From: Paraflavitalea devenefica
Lineage (GTDB): Bacteria; Bacteroidota; Bacteroidia; Chitinophagales; Chitinophagaceae
Direction of reading: 5' to 3'
Assembly (NCBI RefSeq): GCF_011759375.1
Contig: NZ_JAARML010000003.1
Span: 682,001-746,000 of the forward strand
Length of the DNA stretch: 64,000 bases
Position numbers and translations under genes: made by a program. The notes below the pieces were generated by a model. That model was not told the DNA's origin, ran no database searches, and worked only from the letters and a program-made list of their open reading frames with translations. Of the stretch, positions 36,727 through 46,419 are shown piece after piece; position 1 is the first letter of the stretch; the number at the start of each line of letters is the position of its first letter.

Positions 36727-37701
36727 ATGATGGATACCTTTTTAAGTTGTGATTGGGGCACTTCCACTTTCCGGTTAAGGCTGGTCAATACCTCCCCTCT
36801 CACCGTATTGGCAGAAGCAATCAGCCCGGAGGGTATTGCTGCCCTCTTCACACGTTGGAAAAATGAGCCCGGCACCCCAAACGAACGCCTTTCCTTTTAC
36901 CGTTCCTGGCTTGGCACACAAATAAAAAAACTGGAAGAAAAACAGGGTATGGATCTGCAGCACCTGCCATTGATCGTTAGTGGAATGGCTTCCTCTTCCA
37001 TCGGTATGAAAGAATTACCTTATAAAGAATTACCCTTTAAAACAGATGGCTCCGATCTTGCTGTAAATTATATACCCCCTGCTGCCGGGATGACCAATCC
37101 GTTATTCCTCCTATCGGGCGCCTGCACCAACAATGATGTGTTACGCGGTGAAGAGACCCTGCTGGCAGGCGCTGGTGCAGATACAGCAGGAGAGGAGGCT
37201 GTATTCATCTTTCCCGGTACGCATTCCAAACATGTTTATGTGCAAAACAGCACTGCTGTAGACTTTAAGACCTTCATGACCGGTGAGTTTTTTGAACTGC
37301 TCACCGTTAAAAGTATCCTGGCCAATTCGGTAGAGAAAAGTGAATGGGCCGGGGCCGGTACCTTCTTTCAAGAAGGCATCCTGGCCGGAACAAGTTCCAG
37401 CCTGCTCAACAGTGCTTTTCATGCACGTACCAATGTATTATTCAAAAAATGTACGCCTGCCGAAAACTATCAGTACCTCAGCGGACTATTGATCGGGCAT
37501 GAACTAAAAGACCTGCAAACGGCAGCCCGTCAAATTGTGCTGGTGGCGGGGCAGGGGCTGAAAGATCAGTACCTGCAGGCCCTGTCCATCCTGGGGTTAG
37601 CGGAAAAGACTACCTGTATAGATGCCGATGCTGCCTTGTTGAAAGGACAGTGGCGCATCTGGCAGGCGACCCATAAACAATTCATCAGGGACCATTCCTA
37701 A
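36727..37701 (+). CDS. dgoK: 2-dehydro-3-deoxygalactonokinase-like sugar-acid kinase
   Basis: This 324-aa protein is close to the length of DgoK. The first phosphate-binding loop is SCDWGTSTFRLRLVN (residues 7-21). The segments IVSGMASSSIGMKELPY and DVLRGEETLLAGAG, then FIFPGTHSKHVYV and FMTGEFFELLTVKSIL, are the family's sugar and nucleotide motifs. The C-terminal half contains YLSGLLIGHELKDL and IVLVAGQGLKDQYLQALSIL. It phosphorylates 2-keto-3-deoxygalactonate before aldol cleavage. It lies 25 bp after the aldolase and 11 bp before the lactonase gene, in one operon. MMD could start at 36727 or 36730. Confidence 0.9.
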   Translation: MMDTFLSCDWGTSTFRLRLVNTSPLTVLAEAISPEGIAALFTRWKNEPGTPNERLSFYRSWLGTQIKKLEEKQGMDLQHLPLIVSGMASSSIGMKELPYKELPFKTDGSDLAVNYIPPAAGMTNPLFLLSGACTNNDVLRGEETLLAGAGADTAGEEAVFIFPGTHSKHVYVQNSTAVDFKTFMTGEFFELLTVKSILANSVEKSEWAGAGTFFQEGILAGTSSSLLNSAFHARTNVLFKKCTPAENYQYLSGLLIGHELKDLQTAARQIVLVAGQGLKDQYLQALSILGLAEKTTCIDADAALLKGQWRIWQATHKQFIRDHS

Positions 37702-37712
37702 AAGTTTGCGGT

Positions 37713-38744
37713 ATGAAAAAAGCAATGGTATATCTTTCTCTGTTACTCATTGGCTGTGCCGATGCAGGCAAGCCTGCTGCTGATGCACCGGCCGGCGATG
37801 CTACAACATCACCAACGCAGTCCACCAGGATTGAGGTCATAGATGGTGAAGCGCTGAACATCCTTGATTCATCGGCTGCTATCGAAACCATTGCAGGCGG
37901 CTTTAGCTGGACCGAAGGCCCGTTGGTATTGGGCAATAATGAAGCACTCCTTTTTTCAGATATTCCCAACAACAGGGTCTACAAATGGACGGAGGGTGAT
38001 AGTGTTACCCTATTCCTGGAGCGTTCGGGCTATTCAGGTACTGTACAGGGAATGAAAGAGCCGGGTTCCAATGCTTTATTATTAAATCCGCAGGGTGAAT
38101 TGGTTTTGCTGCAACATGGTGACCGGCGTATTGTGAAAATGACAGCCTCTTTACAACAACCGGCAGCCCTGTTTACGCCATTGGTAGAGCGATACGAAGG
38201 AAAACGTTTGAATAGCCCCAATGATGGCGTGTACCATTCCAATGGAGACCTTTATTTCACCGACCCTCCCTATGGACTGGATAAAAGGGTGGATGATCCG
38301 GCCAAAGAGCTCCCCTTCCAGGGTGTTTACCGGTTGAAGCCAAATGGGAAGTTGGATATCCTGACTAAAGAACTAAAATATCCCAATGGTATTGCCCTCT
38401 CACCTGATAATAAATATTTGTATGTGGCCAGTTCCGATGCACAGAACATGATCTGGATGCAATATGAGCTCGATGAAAAAGGATTCATCAAAAGCGGTCG
38501 TGAGTTTTATGCGGTGCATGCATATGAGGGCAAGGAGAAAGGAGCACCTGATGGCATGAAGGTGAATAAAAATGGTTACCTCTTTGCCAGTGGCCCCGAA
38601 GGTGTGTGGATCTTCCATCCTTCGGGAAAGCCGGTAGCCCGTATTTACACCGGTCACCATACTTCCAACTGCGCCTTTTCGCCCGACCAAAAAACACTCT
38701 ATATGACCTGTGATGATTATGTGATGCGTGTCAGGCTAAAATAA
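37713..38744 (+). CDS. SMP-30/gluconolactonase family lipoprotein
   Basis: The protein has 343 aa. A lipoprotein signal MKKAMVYLSLLLIGC has its lipid-modified Cys at 15. It is followed by an Ala/Pro-rich linker to about 45 and a six-bladed propeller. Motifs are FSWTEGPLVLGNNEALLFSD (metal-binding Glu), RLNSPNDGVYHSNGDLYFTD, NGIALSPDNKYLYVAS and APDGMKVNKNGYLFA, with the family's Asn and Asp metal ligands. It would hydrolyse an aldonolactone on the periplasmic or outer surface and feed the kinase and aldolase. No dehydratase (DgoD-like) gene is in this operon. It converges with exonuclease III with a 15-bp gap. Confidence 0.88.
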   Translation: MKKAMVYLSLLLIGCADAGKPAADAPAGDATTSPTQSTRIEVIDGEALNILDSSAAIETIAGGFSWTEGPLVLGNNEALLFSDIPNNRVYKWTEGDSVTLFLERSGYSGTVQGMKEPGSNALLLNPQGELVLLQHGDRRIVKMTASLQQPAALFTPLVERYEGKRLNSPNDGVYHSNGDLYFTDPPYGLDKRVDDPAKELPFQGVYRLKPNGKLDILTKELKYPNGIALSPDNKYLYVASSDAQNMIWMQYELDEKGFIKSGREFYAVHAYEGKEKGAPDGMKVNKNGYLFASGPEGVWIFHPSGKPVARIYTGHHTSNCAFSPDQKTLYMTCDDYVMRVRLK

Positions 38745-38759
38745 AGCATCAGGAAACAA

Positions 38760-39530
38760 CTATTTGATCTCTATCCATACCGGCGCATGATCGCTTGTTT
38801 TCTCCCAGCCACGCACATGACGGTCTACACCGGCGGCTTTGAGTCGGCCAGCTACGTGCGGACTTAGCAGGAAATGATCAATGCGTAAACCGGCATCGCG
38901 CCCATACGCATTGCGGAAGTAATCCCAGAAGGTGTAGATCTTTTCGGTGGGATAGAGTTTGCGGAGTGCATCCGTCCATCCCTGCCCGGCCAGTTTGGCA
39001 AAGGCCGCGCATGTTTCGGGCCTGAAGAGGGCATCATCCACCCAACGCTCGGGTTTGTATACATCCTGTTCGGTGGGCATTACATTGTAATCACCGGCCA
39101 GTACTACCGGCTTGTCCTGCGCCAGGAGTGTTTTGGCATGTACGGTCAATCGTTCAAACCAGCTTAGTTTGTAATCGAACTTGGGACCGGGGGCCGGATT
39201 GCCATTGGGCAGGTAGAGACAACCGATCACGATACCATTTACGGTGGCTTCAATATAACGGCTGTGACTGTCTTCCGGATCACCGGGCAATGCCCGCCTT
39301 ACTTCCTGGGGTACTTCCTTACGCGCCAGGATGGCCACGCCGTTCCAGCTTTTCTGTCCGTGCCAGATGGCGTGATAACCGGCGTCCTTCACAGCCTGCT
39401 CCGGAAATTTCTCCTGTGGTGCTTTCAGCTCCTGCAGGCATACTACATCCGGCTTTGCTTCTCCAAGCCAGCGCAGCAATACCGGTAACCGTCCATTTAC
39501 GCCATTTACATTATAGGTAGCTATCTTCAT
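38760..39530 (-). CDS. xth: exodeoxyribonuclease III
   Basis: This 256-aa protein shows full ExoIII motifs: MKIATYNVNGVNGRLPVLLR, then DVVCLQELKAPQ with the metal-binding Glu, KSWNGVAILAR, LAGDYNVMPTEQDVYKP with the catalytic Asp/Asn pair, YAFNAYGRDAGLRIDHFLLS-like DNA-binding sequence and the final SDHAPVWIEIK with the catalytic His. It is an AP endonuclease with 3'-5' exonuclease activity in base-excision repair. It stands alone. Confidence 0.96.
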   Translation of the reverse strand: MKIATYNVNGVNGRLPVLLRWLGEAKPDVVCLQELKAPQEKFPEQAVKDAGYHAIWHGQKSWNGVAILARKEVPQEVRRALPGDPEDSHSRYIEATVNGIVIGCLYLPNGNPAPGPKFDYKLSWFERLTVHAKTLLAQDKPVVLAGDYNVMPTEQDVYKPERWVDDALFRPETCAAFAKLAGQGWTDALRKLYPTEKIYTFWDYFRNAYGRDAGLRIDHFLLSPHVAGRLKAAGVDRHVRGWEKTSDHAPVWIEIK

Positions 39531-39601
39531 GATAAGGTGATCCTGTTTTAATGTTGGTCCACTAAATTACAAACATTCCGTTGCATGTCGGCAGAACTAC
39601 A

Positions 39602-39623
39602 CACTACGTATTTCCATGTAGTG
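39602..39623. promoter_or_regulatory. inverted repeat upstream of the FIST gene
   Basis: CACTAC and GTAGTG are 10 bp apart in the divergent 224-bp gap between xth and the FIST gene. This is a possible operator for a dimeric regulator, with no further support. Confidence 0.3.
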
Positions 39624-39754
39624 CCCCTTAGCAGAAATACTGTAAATAAATAGAAACCATCCATCTATGTTATTGGTGCGCACGCCGCTAAGTATCTTAA
39701 CTGCCGTGAAATGTTGTCTTTTCACCCGATCCTTACATCCTAAAACAAATACCT

Positions 39755-40888
39755 GTGAAAGTAGCCATCAGTTCCTACAATGGAGCGCACTTCAGAGAGC
39801 ATCCCGGCAATGACCGGCCCGACAATGATAAAGTACAGTGGGTTTTGGGCTTTGGCGCCAAAACACTACTGGAAAAAGGAGCATGCTATGACCAGCTTTC
39901 CCGGCAATACCCCCGTGCCAGCATCGTACTTTGTTCTACTGCAGGAGAGATTTTTGATGAAGAAGTATATGATGATACCGTTTCTATAACGGCTGTTCAG
40001 TTTGAGCGCACGGCTATTGCTGCGGTATCGGCCAATATCATGGACTTTGCTGATAGTTATGAAGCCGGCATTGCCCTGGTAAAACGATTACCGGCCGTGG
40101 ACAACCTGTGTTATATTATGGTGATCTCCGACGGCACCCTCGTTAACGGTAGTGAACTGGTGAATGGCATCAATACAGCCACGCAGTGCAAGGTGCCTGT
40201 AACAGGTGGTATGGCCAGTGATGGCGACCGGTTTGTTTCTACCCTCGTAGGCCTCAATGAAGATCCTGCACCGGGCAATCTCATCGCCATTGGTTTTTAT
40301 AGTAACCATCTTGTTGTATCGCATGGTTCGGTGGGCGGTTGGGAAATGTTCGGACCGGAAAGACCCATCTCCAAATCATCGGGCAATTGTTTGTATGAGA
40401 TCAATGGCGAACCGGCCCTTGATCTGTACAGGAAATACCTGGGTCCCTATGCCGCTGAATTACCAGGATCGGCACTCCTGTTCCCGCTTTCTGTAAAGCT
40501 GTCTACCGGCGAAACAGTTGTCCGCACCATTTTATCTATTGACTCCTCAACCGGCAGTATGGTCTTTGCCGGCGATCTGCCGGAGAATGCACCGGTGCGT
40601 TTTATGAGAGCCAATTTCGACCGGTTGATAGAAGCTGCCGGTGAGGCGGCTGTTCAGGCTTCGGGTGATCATACACCCGCGCTGGCCCTCCTTATTAGTT
40701 GTGTGGGAAGAAAGATGATATTGAATGGAAGAATAGCCGAGGAAGTGGAGGCTGTGCGTGATACGCTGGGCAACCAGACTTTGCTGACCGGTTTTTATTC
40801 TTACGGCGAGATAGCGCCCCCGAAGGAAGGCGCCCACTGTGCCTTACACAATCAAACCATGACGATCACCACGTTTACCGAAAAATAG
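39755..40888 (+). CDS. FIST N/C domain sensory protein
   Basis: This 377-aa protein starts at a GTG codon (39755). The FIST_N part (1-185) shows IVLCSTAGEIFDEEVYDDTV, TGGMASDGDRFVSTLVGL and a GNLIAIGFYSN strand. FIST_C (about 225-370) has GEPALDLYRKYLG, ALALLISCVGRKMILNGRIA and FYSYGEIAPPKEGAHCALHN. FIST domains are thought to bind small ligands such as amino acids and work with kinases or cyclic-dinucleotide enzymes. The hybrid kinase gene follows after 5 bp, so the pair probably forms one sensing unit, with this protein as input. It has no membrane segment and is likely cytoplasmic. Confidence 0.92.
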   Translation: MKVAISSYNGAHFREHPGNDRPDNDKVQWVLGFGAKTLLEKGACYDQLSRQYPRASIVLCSTAGEIFDEEVYDDTVSITAVQFERTAIAAVSANIMDFADSYEAGIALVKRLPAVDNLCYIMVISDGTLVNGSELVNGINTATQCKVPVTGGMASDGDRFVSTLVGLNEDPAPGNLIAIGFYSNHLVVSHGSVGGWEMFGPERPISKSSGNCLYEINGEPALDLYRKYLGPYAAELPGSALLFPLSVKLSTGETVVRTILSIDSSTGSMVFAGDLPENAPVRFMRANFDRLIEAAGEAAVQASGDHTPALALLISCVGRKMILNGRIAEEVEAVRDTLGNQTLLTGFYSYGEIAPPKEGAHCALHNQTMTITTFTEK

Positions 40889-40893
40889 AAAGG

Positions 40894-43542
40894 ATGAAAG
40901 CTCCCCTGCATAAGCTATTGGAAAGACAGATCAAGAAGTATTTCACGCCCGATTGTCTGAATAACGAACGGGTACAGGCATTCCTCGATGCCGTTAATAA
41001 TTCCTACCAGTCTTACGAGCGTGATCAAACGCTTTCTGCTCATGCCTCGCGCATCAGTGAGCAGGAATATATGGAGATCAATGCCCGCCTCCGGGAAGAG
41101 ATCGCCCTGAAAGAAAAAGGACTGAACAGCCTGAAAGAAGTGATCAGGAGCCTGGACGATATAGGAGAAGCTGATGCTGATCCAAAGGACGATCTCTTCG
41201 GTGCGCTGGCCTACCTGAACAGGCATATCGAGCACCGTAAAAGAACAGAAGCAGCCTTATTGCAAAACCAGGAAGAGCTGAAAAGGTTATCCCTGGTAGC
41301 CAGTCTCAATGAGAATGGTGTGATTTTTACCAGGCCCTGCGGTGCTATTTTTTATGCCAATGATGGATTCCTGAAGCTGACCGGTTATAGCATGGAAGAG
41401 ATTGTTGGTAAAACTCCTATCGAGCTTTGCAAGGGTGACCTGACCGACAAAGCTGTACTGCGCAATATGGTGGATGCATTCATGGAGGCCAAAACATTCA
41501 ATATAGAAGTGATCCACTACCGGAAGAACGGCGCCGCCTTCTGGGGCCGTGTGAAAGGTCAGCCGGTGCTGGATAACAACGGCGTCATTCTGCATTATTT
41601 CGCGGTGATCGAAGATATTACCGATAAAAAGAATGCAGATGAACTGCTGCGTAAGAATGAAGAAAAGTACCGGGGCATTATCTCCAATATGAACCTTGGC
41701 TTACTGGAGGTGGACCTTGACGGCATTATACAGTTTGCCAACCAGTCGTTCTGCGACCTGAGCGGTTACCGGTATAAAGAACTGATAGGCCGCAATGCAG
41801 CCCGTCTTTTTATGAAGTGGGATGACCAGGCCTCTATCGAAGGTAAAAACCAGATGCGCTTAAAGGGCATTTCTGATGCCTATGAAATGGAGATCACTAC
41901 CCGGAAAGGAGAACGGCGCTGGTGGCTGATCAGCGGCGCACCCCAGTACAATGATCAGGGTGAAATAGTAGGCTCTATCGGTATTCACCTGGACATTACC
42001 GGGCAGAAGAAGATGCAACTGGAATTGATAGATGCACGTCGCCTGGCTGAAGGATCGGCGCAGTCGAAAGAAGCATTCCTGGCCAATATGAGCCATGAAA
42101 TACGTACACCCATGAACGCTATCCTGGGTATGGGGCGGCAATTGAAGAAAACAGCCCTCGATGCGAAACAGCAATCTTTCCTGGATACGATCAATGCGGC
42201 TGGCGAAAACCTGCTGGTGATCATCAATGATATATTGGATGTGTCGAAAATAGAAGCGGGTAAGCTGATCATCGAACAGATCGGTTTCAGCATCAATGAC
42301 CTGTTATCGAAGATCACGCGTGTGATCATCCACAAGGTGGAAGAAAAGGGCCTGCAATTCTCCATTATGATAGAGGAAGGAATACCTGCCGTACTGATCG
42401 GTGATCCTTACCGGCTGAACCAGGTGATCTTAAACCTGGTGAGCAATTCTGTAAAATTCACGGAGCGGGGCATAGTGGCCATCCGGTGTTATCCCGGTGA
42501 GGGAACCGATGGCAGCAAGACTATATGTATTGAAGTAAAAGATACCGGTATCGGTATGGACCCCGAATTTCAGCAACGCCTGTTCCAGAAGTTCCAGCAG
42601 GAAGATATATCGGTAGCCAGGAAGTATGGAGGAACGGGCCTGGGCATGAATATCAGCAAGCAACTGGTAGAGCTGATGGGCGGATGCATCACTGTAAACA
42701 GCGCGAAAGGGGAAGGCACAGCAGTTACGATCTGTATTCCGTTATTGTCTGGCCGGCCATCCGATCTGCCGGTGAAAAAAGAAACGGTAGCTGATCCGGA
42801 CGTCCTGCGGCAAAAGAAGATCCTGCTGGTGGAAGATAATGAGATGAACAGGATGGTGGCTACAGCGGTATTGAATAATTATGGCGCCTGTGTAAGCGAA
42901 GTGGTGGATGGCTGGGAAGCGGTGAAAGCCGTAAAAGAAAATCATTATGACCTGATATTAATGGATGTGCAAATGCCGGTGATGGATGGTTATGAAGCTA
43001 CCCGCCTCATCAGGCAGGAAGGCTTTCATCACCTGCCGGTGCTGGCGCTTACCGCCAATGCGATCAAGGGCGAGTATGAGAAATGTATGCAGGCAGGCAT
43101 GAACGGTTATGTGAGTAAGCCATTTGAAGAAGAGGAACTGATCAAAACCGTGGCGGGCATGTTGGGTACAGAAGTGACCACCGTTCCTGTGCCCGGAAAG
43201 CAGGTCCCTGCAGCAGCCTTGTACAGTATTGAAAAGTTGCAGCAGATAAGCATGGATAACGAGGAGTTCATCCCTAAGATGCTGCAGTTGTTCCTGGATG
43301 AAGTGCCTGCGGCAGTACAGAGTATCCGCCAGGCTTATACCGGTCACGACCTGAAGAAGGTACAGGCTGTAGCGCACCGGATCAAGCCAGCCCTCGATAA
43401 CCTGTGCATTGGTTCATTGAAGCAGGAGATCAGAGACCTGGAACAAATGGCCAAAGAAGGAAAGAATGGCACCCGTATGGAAGGTCTTATTCAAAAATTA
43501 GAAGATGTGATAGGCCGTGTGGCCGCCGATATGAGAAAGTAA
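40894..43542 (+). CDS. hybrid histidine kinase: PAS-PAS-HisKA-HATPase-REC-HPt
   Basis: This 882-aa protein has no membrane segment. A coiled-coil N-terminus covers 1-125. PAS1 lies at about 130-250 (NGVIFTRPCGAIFYANDGF) and PAS2 at about 255-375 (GLLEVDLDGIIQFANQSFCD). HisKA has H401 in NMSHEIRTPMNAILG. HATPase_c shows VILNLVSNSVKFTERG, VKDTGIGMD and GGTGLGMNIS. REC (about 645-760) has phospho-acceptor D691 in LILMDVQMPVMDGYE. The C-terminal HPt has H828 in VAHRIKPALDNL. The HPt core usually reads AHxLKSS; here R and P replace L and S. It belongs with the FIST gene just upstream. The final output regulator is not encoded nearby. Confidence 0.93.
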   Translation: MKAPLHKLLERQIKKYFTPDCLNNERVQAFLDAVNNSYQSYERDQTLSAHASRISEQEYMEINARLREEIALKEKGLNSLKEVIRSLDDIGEADADPKDDLFGALAYLNRHIEHRKRTEAALLQNQEELKRLSLVASLNENGVIFTRPCGAIFYANDGFLKLTGYSMEEIVGKTPIELCKGDLTDKAVLRNMVDAFMEAKTFNIEVIHYRKNGAAFWGRVKGQPVLDNNGVILHYFAVIEDITDKKNADELLRKNEEKYRGIISNMNLGLLEVDLDGIIQFANQSFCDLSGYRYKELIGRNAARLFMKWDDQASIEGKNQMRLKGISDAYEMEITTRKGERRWWLISGAPQYNDQGEIVGSIGIHLDITGQKKMQLELIDARRLAEGSAQSKEAFLANMSHEIRTPMNAILGMGRQLKKTALDAKQQSFLDTINAAGENLLVIINDILDVSKIEAGKLIIEQIGFSINDLLSKITRVIIHKVEEKGLQFSIMIEEGIPAVLIGDPYRLNQVILNLVSNSVKFTERGIVAIRCYPGEGTDGSKTICIEVKDTGIGMDPEFQQRLFQKFQQEDISVARKYGGTGLGMNISKQLVELMGGCITVNSAKGEGTAVTICIPLLSGRPSDLPVKKETVADPDVLRQKKILLVEDNEMNRMVATAVLNNYGACVSEVVDGWEAVKAVKENHYDLILMDVQMPVMDGYEATRLIRQEGFHHLPVLALTANAIKGEYEKCMQAGMNGYVSKPFEEEELIKTVAGMLGTEVTTVPVPGKQVPAAALYSIEKLQQISMDNEEFIPKMLQLFLDEVPAAVQSIRQAYTGHDLKKVQAVAHRIKPALDNLCIGSLKQEIRDLEQMAKEGKNGTRMEGLIQKLEDVIGRVAADMRK

Positions 43543-43551
43543 ATTACCCAC

Positions 43552-43584
43552 TTGTTTTATGTGCACGGGATTGTATTATCTTAG
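43552..43584 (+). promoter_or_regulatory. possible Bacteroidota-type promoter of the GH78 gene
   Basis: In the 48-bp gap after the kinase gene there is TTG at 43552-43554 and TATCTTAG at 43577-43584, a one-mismatch form of TAnnTTTG, 6 bp before the start codon. Spacing is 22 bp against the usual 19-21, so this is tentative. Confidence 0.3.
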
Positions 43585-43590
43585 TGCATC

Positions 43591-46329
43591 ATGAAAAAGA
43601 CCTTACTCTTGAGCAGCCTGGTGCTGCTCACTACGATCGCTACCGCCCAGTTAACGATTGACCACCTGCAGTGTGAAAACCTTGTCAATCCGCTTGGCCT
43701 GGACCTGCAGCACCCCCGCCTCTCCTGGCAACTGAAGAGCGACAAACGCAATGGCCGGCAAACTGCTTATGAGATCATAGCCGGTGAAGCGCCGGCACTC
43801 AACAATATAGCTGTTACCTGGCGTAGTGGTAAAGTCGCCTCCTCCCAATCGATACGTATTCCCTATAACGGTACTGCCCTGCAAGCCGGCAAAAGATATT
43901 ACTGGAAAGTAAGGGTATGGGACCAGGAGGGCAAGGCATCTGCCTGGAGCCAGCCTGCCTGGTGGGAAACAGGTTTGCTGCAACCTGCCAACTGGAAAGC
44001 CAAATGGATTACGCCCGGTTATGTGGAAGATTCCATTAGGCGGCCCAGCCCCTTGTTCAGAAAGCAATTTGCTGTAAAGAAGAAAATAAAGTCGGCCAGG
44101 TTATACATTACTTCTCAGGGTTTGTACCGGGCGTTTATCAATGATAAGATGGTGGGGGATAGTTACCTCACACCAGGGTGGACCAGTTATAAGCACCGGC
44201 TGCAATACCAAACGTATGATGTAACCAGCCAGCTCAGCCAGGGCAATAATGCCATTGGTGTAATGCTGGGCAGCGGCTGGTTCAGGGGATACCTGGCCTG
44301 GGCCAATAACCATGATTATTATGGAAAAAAACTGGCCCTGCTGGCGCAGGTGGTGATCACGTATGCAGATGGACAAACAGAGACCCTGAGCACTGATGAA
44401 AGCTGGCGCTCTGCAACCGGCGCCATCCGTTATTCAGAGATATACAATGGAGAGATCAATGATGCCCGCCTCGACAAAACAGGCTGGCTCACGGCGGGAT
44501 ACGATGATAAGGACTGGTCCTCCGTGGCCACACCTGCTATCAGTAAGGACAATATTATTACCACCTACAATGAACCGGTAAAGAAGCACGAGACCTTTAA
44601 GCCTATCAAAATATTCCGCACACCGCAGGGCGACCTGGTGGCCGACTTTGGACAGAACCTCGTAGGACTGGTAACGGTGAAGGTCAGCGGTAAGGCCGGT
44701 GATTCTATTGTTATCCAGCATGCAGAAATATTGGATAAACAAGGCAATTTTTATACGGAGAATTTAAGGGCTGCCAGGCAGGAGAATATTTATGTGCTGA
44801 AAGGGAATGGGGAAGAAAGTTTTGAACCGGTGTTTACTTTCCAGGGATTCCGGTATATCCGGGTGAAAGGATTTCCCGGTGAATTGAAACCTGAGCATCT
44901 TACAGCTACAGCCCTGTATTCTGATATGCCGCTGACCGGCAGCTTCAGTACTTCCCATCCGCTCATTAACCAGTTGCAGCATAATATTGAATGGGGACAA
45001 AAAGGCAATTTCCTGGATGTGCCCACCGATTGCCCGCAAAGGGATGAACGGCTTGGCTGGACAGGCGATGCCCAGGTATTTGCACGCACAGCATCTTTCA
45101 ACAGGCAGGTGTATAATTTCTTCGCCAAATGGATGGCCGATCTGGCAGCCGACCAGTTGAAAGATGGCAGGGTGCCTGCCGTGATACCCGATGTATTGAG
45201 AGGAGATGCCGCCGGCTCGGCAGGATGGTCTGATGCGGCTACCATCATTCCCTGGCAACTGTACCTCGCTTATGGCGATACAGCCATTCTAAGGCAGCAA
45301 TATGCCAGCATGAAAGCCTGGGTGGATTTTATGCAGCAAGCCAGCAAAGACTATTTGTGGAACACGACCTGGCATTTTGGCGATTGGTTGTTTTACCGTC
45401 CCAATGATGACAATGATGGCCGCTCTGCCATTACCGATAAACACCTTATTGCCCAATGCTTTTTTGCCAACTCCCTGCAGATGCTGATCAACACGGCTAA
45501 GGTGCTGGACAATACAGCAGATGAAAAGACATATGCGGCTGTACTGGAAAAAGTGAAGCAGGCATTCCTGAAGGAATACCTTACGCCAAATGGCCGGCTG
45601 GTATCCAGTTCCCAAACCGCCTATGTATTGGCCCTTCATTTCGATATGCTGCCGGATAACCTGCGCGCGCAGGCAGCCAGCAGGCTGGTGGAGAATATCA
45701 AGGATTACGGTTACCATCTCACTACCGGGTTCCTGGGAACGCCTTACCTGTGTCATGTGCTCACCCGGTTTGGGTATAATGATATCGCCTACCGGTTATT
45801 GTTGCAGGAAAGTTATCCTTCCTGGTTGTACCCGGTTAAGATGGGCGCTACCACCATCTGGGAAAGATGGGACGGGCAAAAGCCGGATGGTAGTTTTCAA
45901 ACGCCCACGATGAATTCTTTTAACCATTATGCTTACGGCGCTATTGGCGACTGGATGTACCGCGTAGCAGCCGGTATTGATACCGATACAGCCGGACCGG
46001 GTTACAAGCATATCCGCATTAAGCCCTATCCCGGCAAGGGATTGACGGATGTAAAGGCCAGTTTGCAAACGGGATATGGCGTTGTCAGTTCACATTGGAC
46101 TACGCAGAATAACCGGCTCACACTGGAAGTGGAGATCCCTGCCAATACCAGCGCCGACATTTATATCCCGGCCAGCAGTGCCACGGCGATCATAGAAGGC
46201 TTTATGCCATTGGACGAGATAAAAGAGCTGACCGTAATCCGGCAGGAGGGAGGTTATGTGGTGGTACAGGCAGGATCGGGCAAATACCGTTTTGCTACCA
46301 GCCTGCCTCTGTCGTATCCAGCCCCTTGA
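43591..46329 (+). CDS. GH78 alpha-L-rhamnosidase, secreted
   Basis: This 912-aa protein has a signal peptide (MKKTLLLSSLVLLTTIATAQ). It contains the fibronectin-like N-domain (TIDHLQCENLVNPLGLD, RLSWQLKSDKRNGRQTAYEI), beta domains with WYITSQGLYRAFIND-like sequence and TPGWTSYKHRLQYQTYDVT, and an (alpha/alpha)6 barrel. Catalytic motifs are FLDVPTDCPQRDERLGWTGD (around 475-495, general acid) and ATTIWERWDG with E758. The C-terminal beta domain begins PGYKHIRIKPYPG. It removes terminal alpha-L-rhamnose from pectin side chains or plant glycosides in the periplasm. It stands apart from other pectin genes, with only the lyase at 58.9 kb in this window as a possible partner. Confidence 0.95.
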   Translation: MKKTLLLSSLVLLTTIATAQLTIDHLQCENLVNPLGLDLQHPRLSWQLKSDKRNGRQTAYEIIAGEAPALNNIAVTWRSGKVASSQSIRIPYNGTALQAGKRYYWKVRVWDQEGKASAWSQPAWWETGLLQPANWKAKWITPGYVEDSIRRPSPLFRKQFAVKKKIKSARLYITSQGLYRAFINDKMVGDSYLTPGWTSYKHRLQYQTYDVTSQLSQGNNAIGVMLGSGWFRGYLAWANNHDYYGKKLALLAQVVITYADGQTETLSTDESWRSATGAIRYSEIYNGEINDARLDKTGWLTAGYDDKDWSSVATPAISKDNIITTYNEPVKKHETFKPIKIFRTPQGDLVADFGQNLVGLVTVKVSGKAGDSIVIQHAEILDKQGNFYTENLRAARQENIYVLKGNGEESFEPVFTFQGFRYIRVKGFPGELKPEHLTATALYSDMPLTGSFSTSHPLINQLQHNIEWGQKGNFLDVPTDCPQRDERLGWTGDAQVFARTASFNRQVYNFFAKWMADLAADQLKDGRVPAVIPDVLRGDAAGSAGWSDAATIIPWQLYLAYGDTAILRQQYASMKAWVDFMQQASKDYLWNTTWHFGDWLFYRPNDDNDGRSAITDKHLIAQCFFANSLQMLINTAKVLDNTADEKTYAAVLEKVKQAFLKEYLTPNGRLVSSSQTAYVLALHFDMLPDNLRAQAASRLVENIKDYGYHLTTGFLGTPYLCHVLTRFGYNDIAYRLLLQESYPSWLYPVKMGATTIWERWDGQKPDGSFQTPTMNSFNHYAYGAIGDWMYRVAAGIDTDTAGPGYKHIRIKPYPGKGLTDVKASLQTGYGVVSSHWTTQNNRLTLEVEIPANTSADIYIPASSATAIIEGFMPLDEIKELTVIRQEGGYVVVQAGSGKYRFATSLPLSYPAP

Positions 46330-46419
46330 AATGTCGCTTTTGCGTAGCCCCGGACAGCGTTGTGATTCCTAAGTTTGTGTGGACAACCAGTCATTACAAA
46401 CTGCTTAAAACCAACTACC

